DNA from: Polynucleobacter meluiroseus
Lineage (GTDB): Bacteria > Pseudomonadota > Gammaproteobacteria > Burkholderiales > Burkholderiaceae
Length of the DNA: 39,265 nt
Assembly (NCBI GenBank): GCA_945947155.1
Contig: CAMEXM010000011.1
Location: forward strand, 1 to 39,265
Direction of reading: 5' to 3'
Made by a program: the position numbers and the translations under genes. Positions within the stretch are counted from its first letter, which is position 1. Every line of letters starts with the position of its first letter. Shown here in pieces: positions 34,848 through 39,265 of this stretch. The notes under the pieces are model-generated. The model worked only from the letters and a program-made list of their open reading frames with translations, did not search any database and was not told the origin of the DNA.

Positions 34848-35921
34848 ATGAAATCACTCGAATCCATTACTCTCCATCGGATTGAGCTACCTTTGAAGGT
34901 GCCCTATAAACTGGCATTTGGGCCCGTTACCCATTTTGATACATTGATCGTCAGTGTGACAGATGCCAATGGGAGTCAAGGATTCGGTGAAGCAACCATT
35001 CTTACTGGCTATACACAAGAGACTATTACAGGTAGCTGGGATTTAATTCAAGAACTTGCAAAAAAATTAATAGGGCAATCCGAAGAGTCAAATCAACACC
35101 TTCTAGATCAATATATAGCAAGCGATCCGTTTACAGTGACAGCCCTGGCTTCAGCGATTGAGCTGGCTAAGTATAAAAGTGAATTTCTTAATCAATCCAT
35201 TGCATCAGTCCCCATACTCGGAGTAGTGAATGCGGAAACCCTTGAAGAACTTGAGCTTGAAATCGAGAACCTGTTATCGAACGGATTCAAAACCCTCAAA
35301 GTTAAGGTTGGATTTGATGTAGACAAAGATAGCTTGAAAGTGAAGAATGTTCAAAAAGTCTTAAAGGATCGGGCACAAATTCGGCTCGATGGTAATCAAG
35401 GCTATTCGAGAACTGAGGCCATTCGCTTTATCGAGCAACTAAATCCATCAGGAATAGAGCTGTTTGAACAGCCGTGTCACGCTGATGATTGGGATTCCGC
35501 TTTGGCAATTTCAAAAATCGCGAATGTACCGATGATGCTGGATGAGTCCATTTATGGGCTTGAAGATATACAGAGAGCGGCAGATTTAAATATCGCCACC
35601 TACATTAAGGTCAAGCTCATGAAATTTGGCTCCTACAAAAACTTAAGCAATGCCCTTACTCTCATATCTAATTTGGGAATGAAGCCTGTTCTCGGTAATG
35701 GCGTTGCAGGCGAAATCGGCTGCTGGATGGAAGCACTCGCTGCAAGAACACATATTACGAATGCTGGTGAAATGAATGGCTTTATGAAGCCAATCTCCTC
35801 CATCCTGCAAAATCCCCTTCAATTCAAAGATGGTTGCATCTCACTTGAACCATCCTACCTTCCCAATATTGACTTCAATTTAGTCCAGAAGTTCCAGATT
35901 TTTTCTAAGCAATATTACTAA
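34848..35921 (+). CDS. Enolase-superfamily enzyme, muconate-cycloisomerase subgroup
   Basis: This 357-residue protein has an N-terminal capping domain and a modified TIM barrel. The catalytic Lys pair is in LKVKVGFD (K151 and K153), the metal ligands are D181 in RLDGNQGY, E207 in LFEQPC and D232 in MMLDESIYG, and a further Lys follows in YIKVKLMKFGS (K254 or K256). This is the MLE-subgroup pattern of muconate cycloisomerases, o-succinylbenzoate synthases and dipeptide epimerases. The enzyme abstracts a proton alpha to a carboxylate. It is the first gene of an operon with a quinone reductase, a Bug protein and GlmS/GlmL. It is shorter and differently built from methylaspartate ammonia-lyase, so that function is not assigned. 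Confidence 0.86.
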   Translation: MKSLESITLHRIELPLKVPYKLAFGPVTHFDTLIVSVTDANGSQGFGEATILTGYTQETITGSWDLIQELAKKLIGQSEESNQHLLDQYIASDPFTVTALASAIELAKYKSEFLNQSIASVPILGVVNAETLEELELEIENLLSNGFKTLKVKVGFDVDKDSLKVKNVQKVLKDRAQIRLDGNQGYSRTEAIRFIEQLNPSGIELFEQPCHADDWDSALAISKIANVPMMLDESIYGLEDIQRAADLNIATYIKVKLMKFGSYKNLSNALTLISNLGMKPVLGNGVAGEIGCWMEALAARTHITNAGEMNGFMKPISSILQNPLQFKDGCISLEPSYLPNIDFNLVQKFQIFSKQYY

Positions 35922-35932
35922 ACGAGAAAAAT

Positions 35933-36922
35933 ATGCGCGCAATCCAAATTGATGAGTTCGGTGGGCCAGACAAATTAATAGCAAAAGACATTCCTATACC
36001 TACCCCAGAAGAAAATGAGGTAGTCGTTAAATTAGAATACTCTGGAATTAACTATATGGACGTGTATATGCGTAATGGTTCATATGCAAAATCCCATACG
36101 TATCAAACGCCCTTGCCTATGACTGTTGGCATGGAGGGTGCCGGAACAATTCATGCGCTTGGGAAAAATGTTACGGGATTCAAACTAGGAGAACGAGTCG
36201 CATATTGTCTTTCTAGAGGAAGCTATGCAGAATATGCGGCAGTCCCCGCATGGAGACTTGTCAAGATTCCGGAATCAGTAAACAGCAGTAATGCTGCAGC
36301 ATTAATGCTTCAAGGCCTCACGGCACATTACCTTACTAATTCAGCATATTCTCTTACAGCGAATGATTCCTGCTTGATTCATGCCGGCGCTGGTGGGGTG
36401 GGTCAACTTGTAATCCAACTAGCTAAACTCAAAGGCGCTACTGTGATCACTACCGTAGGCAGTGAAGAGAAGGCAGAAATTGCAACGAAATTAGGGGCAG
36501 ACCATACTATTCTTTATCGCGAATTAGATTTTCAGAAAGAGCTAATGCGAATTACTGAAAATCAGGGCGTCAACGTTGTATATGATTCCGTTGGAAAAGA
36601 TACTATCGACCGAAGTATTCGATGCCTACAAAAAAGAGGGTTATGCGTCATGTTCGGCGCAAGTTCAGGCCAAGTAGCGGGCATTGCGCCCTTAGCTTTG
36701 GCTGAAGCTGGCTCCATTTACTTCACTCGCCCACATCTAGCAGACTATATTCCAAACACTGAAGTTATCAATCAAAGAATGGGTGAAATTTTCTCTTTGA
36801 TTTCAGATGGAAGGTTACACGCCTCAATACATGATGTATATCCGCTATCCGAAATCCAAAAAGTCCATGAATTGCTTGAATCTCGAGCAACTTTAGGTAA
36901 GTTTCTTTTGAACGTAGCATAA
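35933..36922 (+). CDS. NAD(P)H:quinone oxidoreductase, zinc-free medium-chain family
   Basis: This 329-residue protein is a medium-chain dehydrogenase/reductase of the quinone-oxidoreductase type. The N-terminal GroES-like domain has YSGINYMDVYMRNG and GMEGAGTIHALG, and the nucleotide-binding domain has LIHAGAGGVGQLVIQLAKLKGA (about 145-166). The structural- and catalytic-zinc Cys sets of true alcohol dehydrogenases are missing. It could reduce a quinone, an enone or an enoyl thioester. It lies 11 bases past the enolase-superfamily gene and 18 bases before the Bug gene, so it likely acts in that pathway. Confidence 0.9.
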   Translation: MRAIQIDEFGGPDKLIAKDIPIPTPEENEVVVKLEYSGINYMDVYMRNGSYAKSHTYQTPLPMTVGMEGAGTIHALGKNVTGFKLGERVAYCLSRGSYAEYAAVPAWRLVKIPESVNSSNAAALMLQGLTAHYLTNSAYSLTANDSCLIHAGAGGVGQLVIQLAKLKGATVITTVGSEEKAEIATKLGADHTILYRELDFQKELMRITENQGVNVVYDSVGKDTIDRSIRCLQKRGLCVMFGASSGQVAGIAPLALAEAGSIYFTRPHLADYIPNTEVINQRMGEIFSLISDGRLHASIHDVYPLSEIQKVHELLESRATLGKFLLNVA

Positions 36923-36940
36923 AACCGAAGGAGTCCAACG

Positions 36941-37897
36941 ATGAAAAATTTAATAAAAAGCATTATTACCCTCTTATTGCCTCTCGTTTCACTGCTATAT
37001 ATAAATCCCATATATGCTCAAAAAGGATATCCAGCAGGTCCAATCGAATTGATTGTTCCTTGGGGACCTGGAGGTGGAGCAGACGTCATGGGCAGGTTGG
37101 CTGCAAGATGGCTTGAAAGTGATTTAAAAACGAACGTTGTCGTTCAGAATGCTGCAGGCGCAACCGGCAGTATTGGCCTAAATAAAATGATCCGAGAGGG
37201 AGCGACAGGCTACTCTATAGGGGTTATGACTGGCGATACGCTTTCCTTGGATGCGTTTCCTAAATCTGCATTTAGCTACAGTGAGGTAACACCCTTGGCT
37301 GTGATAATTCGCCAGCCCTCAGGCCTCTTCATCAACTTTGATAGCCCTATCAAATCCTGGGATGATTTAATTGCTGCAGCAAAACGAAAGCCAAACTCAA
37401 TCAATGTTGCTATTACAGGCCCCAATAGCCCTGATGAATCTACTGTCAATTATTTAGGCACAAAGGGTGTCAATTTGGTTAGCATCCCTTATCCAAAACC
37501 AGCAGAACGTTATATCGCTGTACTCGGCAACCAAGTAGAACTGTTATATGAACAAGCCGGCGATATCCGGGGTCATCTAGAGGGTAAAAAACTTCGTCCT
37601 CTGATTTTTTTCGCATCAAAGAGACTCCCCCCTCCCTTTGCAGACATACCAGTATCGAGCGATTACGGATACGATATTTTATTGCCGCAAACACGTTCAA
37701 TTGTGGCAAAAAAAGGGGTAGATCCTAAGACTTTACAAATACTTGCAAATTCTCTAAATAAATTTTCTACCACGCCTGAATTTATTAATTACTTAAGAGA
37801 ACAATACGCCTTACCAGATAGCTACATCCCAATGGCTGAAGCCAATGCCTTTCTTGAAAATGAGTTAGCAATCTTCAAAAAACTTACGACTAAATAA
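36941..37897 (+). CDS. Tripartite tricarboxylate-type (Bug/TctC) solute-binding protein (third)
   Basis: This 318-residue protein has a signal peptide (KNLIKS, hydrophobic core, YAQ cleavage region near residue 26), then IELIVPWGPGGGADVMGRLAA, VVQNAAGATGSIGLNKM and the ligand-loop segment PNSINVAITGPNSPDESTV. A strong ribosome-binding site (AAGGAG) precedes the ATG. It is embedded in the operon between the quinone reductase and glmS genes, so it probably binds the substrate of that pathway. The usual second Bug motif (IPYKGGG) is altered to SIPYPKPAERYIAV, suggesting a different ligand contact from the two other Bug proteins here. No TctAB permease is visible. Confidence 0.92.
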   Translation: MKNLIKSIITLLLPLVSLLYINPIYAQKGYPAGPIELIVPWGPGGGADVMGRLAARWLESDLKTNVVVQNAAGATGSIGLNKMIREGATGYSIGVMTGDTLSLDAFPKSAFSYSEVTPLAVIIRQPSGLFINFDSPIKSWDDLIAAAKRKPNSINVAITGPNSPDESTVNYLGTKGVNLVSIPYPKPAERYIAVLGNQVELLYEQAGDIRGHLEGKKLRPLIFFASKRLPPPFADIPVSSDYGYDILLPQTRSIVAKKGVDPKTLQILANSLNKFSTTPEFINYLREQYALPDSYIPMAEANAFLENELAIFKKLTTK

Positions 37898-37908
37898 GGG
37901 AAAGAGGA

Positions 37909-38322
37909 ATGTCGCAGAAAACCATTGTTACCGGAGTCATAGGCTCGGATACCCATATTGTTGGAAATCGAATTATTTCAATGGCTTTAGAGAAAGCTGG
38001 TTATAAAGTTATCTCACTAGGCGCGTTAACACCTGCTAAAGATTTTGTAAAAGCCGCAATTGAAACTAAAGCGGATGCAATTCTGGTGTCGTCTTTATAT
38101 GGTCAGGGAGAATTAGACTGTCGCGGCTTTCGTAGCTTATGTACTGAAGCTGGTCTTGATGGTATTTTGCTTTATGTGGGTGGTAACCTTGTGGTTGGAA
38201 AGCGGTCTTGGGATGAAGTTAACGCTATGTTCTTAGATATGGGTTTTGATAGGGCCGCTCCACCAGGAACTAGATTAGAAGACATTCTTTCCTGGCTGGA
38301 GCAGGACCTGGGAAAACAATAA
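37909..38322 (+). CDS. glmS: Methylaspartate mutase, cobalamin-binding sigma subunit (GlmS/MutS)
   Basis: This 137-residue protein is the B12-binding subunit of glutamate mutase. The DxHxxG cobalamin motif is GSDTHIVGN (D14, H16, G19), where His replaces the dimethylbenzimidazole ligand. VSSLYGQGELDCRG and VGGNLVVGK complete the Rossmann-like cobalamin domain. These match GlmS proteins such as those of Clostridium closely. Length is normal for the separate subunit. A ribosome-binding site (GAGG) is just upstream and the gene is 11 bases after the Bug gene. The radical subunit GlmE is not in the window but is expected after glmL. Glutamate to 3-methylaspartate is the known reaction; a relative with another substrate is possible given the neighbours. 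Confidence 0.88.
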   Translation: MSQKTIVTGVIGSDTHIVGNRIISMALEKAGYKVISLGALTPAKDFVKAAIETKADAILVSSLYGQGELDCRGFRSLCTEAGLDGILLYVGGNLVVGKRSWDEVNAMFLDMGFDRAAPPGTRLEDILSWLEQDLGKQ

Positions 38323-38343
38323 CTAAACGATGATGTTGACCCC

Positions 38344-39265
38344 ATGAGCGAGTTCGCCCTCTTGATCGATTTTGGTAGCACTTACACCAAATTAAGAGCC
38401 ATTTATTTAGATGAGGCCAAAATCCTTGGATCCAGTCAAGGACCCTCTACTGTTACAACCGATATTAATGTTGGCATGGAGCAGGCCCTCAATAGCTTAA
38501 AAAATAGTCTTGGAAGCCTTCCACCATTTAAGTATCGCCTCGCCTCGAGTAGTGCGGCTGGTGGGCTAAAAATGGTCACGATTGGCTTAGTTAAAGAGCT
38601 CACGGTCGAGGCAGCCAAACGTGCAGCACTTGGTGCTGGCGCAAAATTGGTTGGCATTTTTGCTAACAGACTCAACTCTTCAGATTTAAAACAGATCATG
38701 GACTTAAATCCAGACATCATCCTACTGGCCGGTGGAACAGATGGCGGAGACTCTCAGGTTGTTATCCATAATGCAAAAAAGCTGGGGGAAAGCTCCTTAG
38801 ATTGTCCATTTATTTATGCTGGTAATCGGTCTGCAGTGGATGAAATAAGCCATGCATTTGCACATAAAAATCTGGTAATAACAGAAAATGTTATGCCGGA
38901 ATTTAATGTACTGAATATCGAACCTGCAAGGGCGGCTATTCGGGATATATTTATTAATCGAATCATCTACGCAAAAGGCATCGATAAAGCAAAAAATCAG
39001 TTTGATCATCTGCTTATGCCAACCCCATCGGCTGTCATGGAGGGTGCACGTCTGATAGCCGATGGCTATAACGACAGTACTGGGTTGGGAGAGTTGCTTG
39101 TGATTGATCCTGGCGGCGCCACAACCGATGTCCACTCGATCGCTACTGGTAACCCGTCAACTCAAGGGATTATTCAGCGAGGGCTACCTGAGACCCGTGT
39201 TAAACGAACCGTAGAGGGTGACTTAGGAATGCGCCATAACGCAGTTACGATTCTAGAGACTGTCG
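38344..39265 (+). CDS. glmL: GlmL/MutL, methylaspartate mutase accessory protein, 5' part
   Basis: The open frame from ATG 38344 runs off the right edge, giving 307 complete codons of a gene usually about 460 codons long. The product has the ASKHA ATPase look: LLIDFGSTYTKLRAI at the N terminus (phosphate-1) and LVIDPGGATTDVHSI near residue 260 (phosphate-2). DIILLAGGTDGGDSQVV at about 121-137 is typical of the MutL/GlmL family, which is found between the two mutase subunits in glutamate-fermenting bacteria and is thought to help protect or reactivate the B12 enzyme. It starts 21 bases after glmS. Confidence 0.88.
   Translation, partial: MSEFALLIDFGSTYTKLRAIYLDEAKILGSSQGPSTVTTDINVGMEQALNSLKNSLGSLPPFKYRLASSSAAGGLKMVTIGLVKELTVEAAKRAALGAGAKLVGIFANRLNSSDLKQIMDLNPDIILLAGGTDGGDSQVVIHNAKKLGESSLDCPFIYAGNRSAVDEISHAFAHKNLVITENVMPEFNVLNIEPARAAIRDIFINRIIYAKGIDKAKNQFDHLLMPTPSAVMEGARLIADGYNDSTGLGELLVIDPGGATTDVHSIATGNPSTQGIIQRGLPETRVKRTVEGDLGMRHNAVTILETV

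Noticed and set aside
34848-35921. Methylaspartate ammonia-lyase
   Set aside because: Tempting because of glmS and glmL, but the length (357 against about 413) and the KxK active-site pattern point to the muconate-cycloisomerase subgroup.

Overview
The window looks like a chromosomal segment of a free-living betaproteobacterium of the Burkholderiales, probably Burkholderiaceae and possibly Polynucleobacter-like. The reasons are the block lolC-lolD, an RpfE-type gene, recJ, prfB, lysS and yggT, the three tricarboxylate-transport (Bug/TctC-type) binding proteins, and the small, dense genome style. This taxonomic reading is inference. No rRNA, tRNA, insertion sequence, phage gene or CRISPR array was seen. 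No stretch over 300 bases lacks a gene; the longest gap is the 194 bases before 34848.

Region 1 (1-8.3 kb) is housekeeping. It holds the start of a TatD-family nuclease, lolD and lolC (lipoprotein export) on the minus strand, then an RpfE-like gene, recJ, prfB with its programmed +1 frameshift, lysS and a YggT membrane protein on the plus strand.

Region 2 (8.4-33.2 kb) is accessory catabolism with a strong sulfur theme. First comes a TauD/TfdA dioxygenase with a Bug protein and a ferredoxin-NADP reductase. Next is an ABC transporter of the nitrate/taurine/sulfonate type coupled to a TauE/SafE anion exporter, behind a biotin carrier/carboxyltransferase pair. Divergently lie an IclR regulator, a beta-keto acid cleavage enzyme (BKACE), a GMC dehydrogenase and a SulP transporter. 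Then come a SauT-like CoA ligase, a SauS-like acylating aldehyde dehydrogenase and a Bug protein on the minus strand, and divergently a second IclR regulator, a phosphotransacetylase, a SoeABC-type sulfite:quinone oxidoreductase and a nitroreductase. Read together, this resembles a dissimilatory organosulfonate pathway: uptake, oxidation, CoA-dependent C-C cleavage to sulfoacetyl-CoA, reduction to sulfoacetaldehyde, and oxidation of released sulfite. The classical desulfonating enzyme Xsc is not in the window. The combination of BKACE, carboxyltransferase and SauS is, to my knowledge, not a described route.

Region 3 (33.3-39.3 kb) is lower in G+C in the samples I counted. It carries a GntR regulator and a glutathione transferase on the minus strand. 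Divergently lies an operon of an enolase-superfamily enzyme, a medium-chain quinone reductase, a Bug protein, the cobalamin subunit GlmS of methylaspartate mutase, and the start of GlmL, which runs off the end. This suggests a B12-dependent carbon-skeleton rearrangement pathway for an unknown carboxylate.
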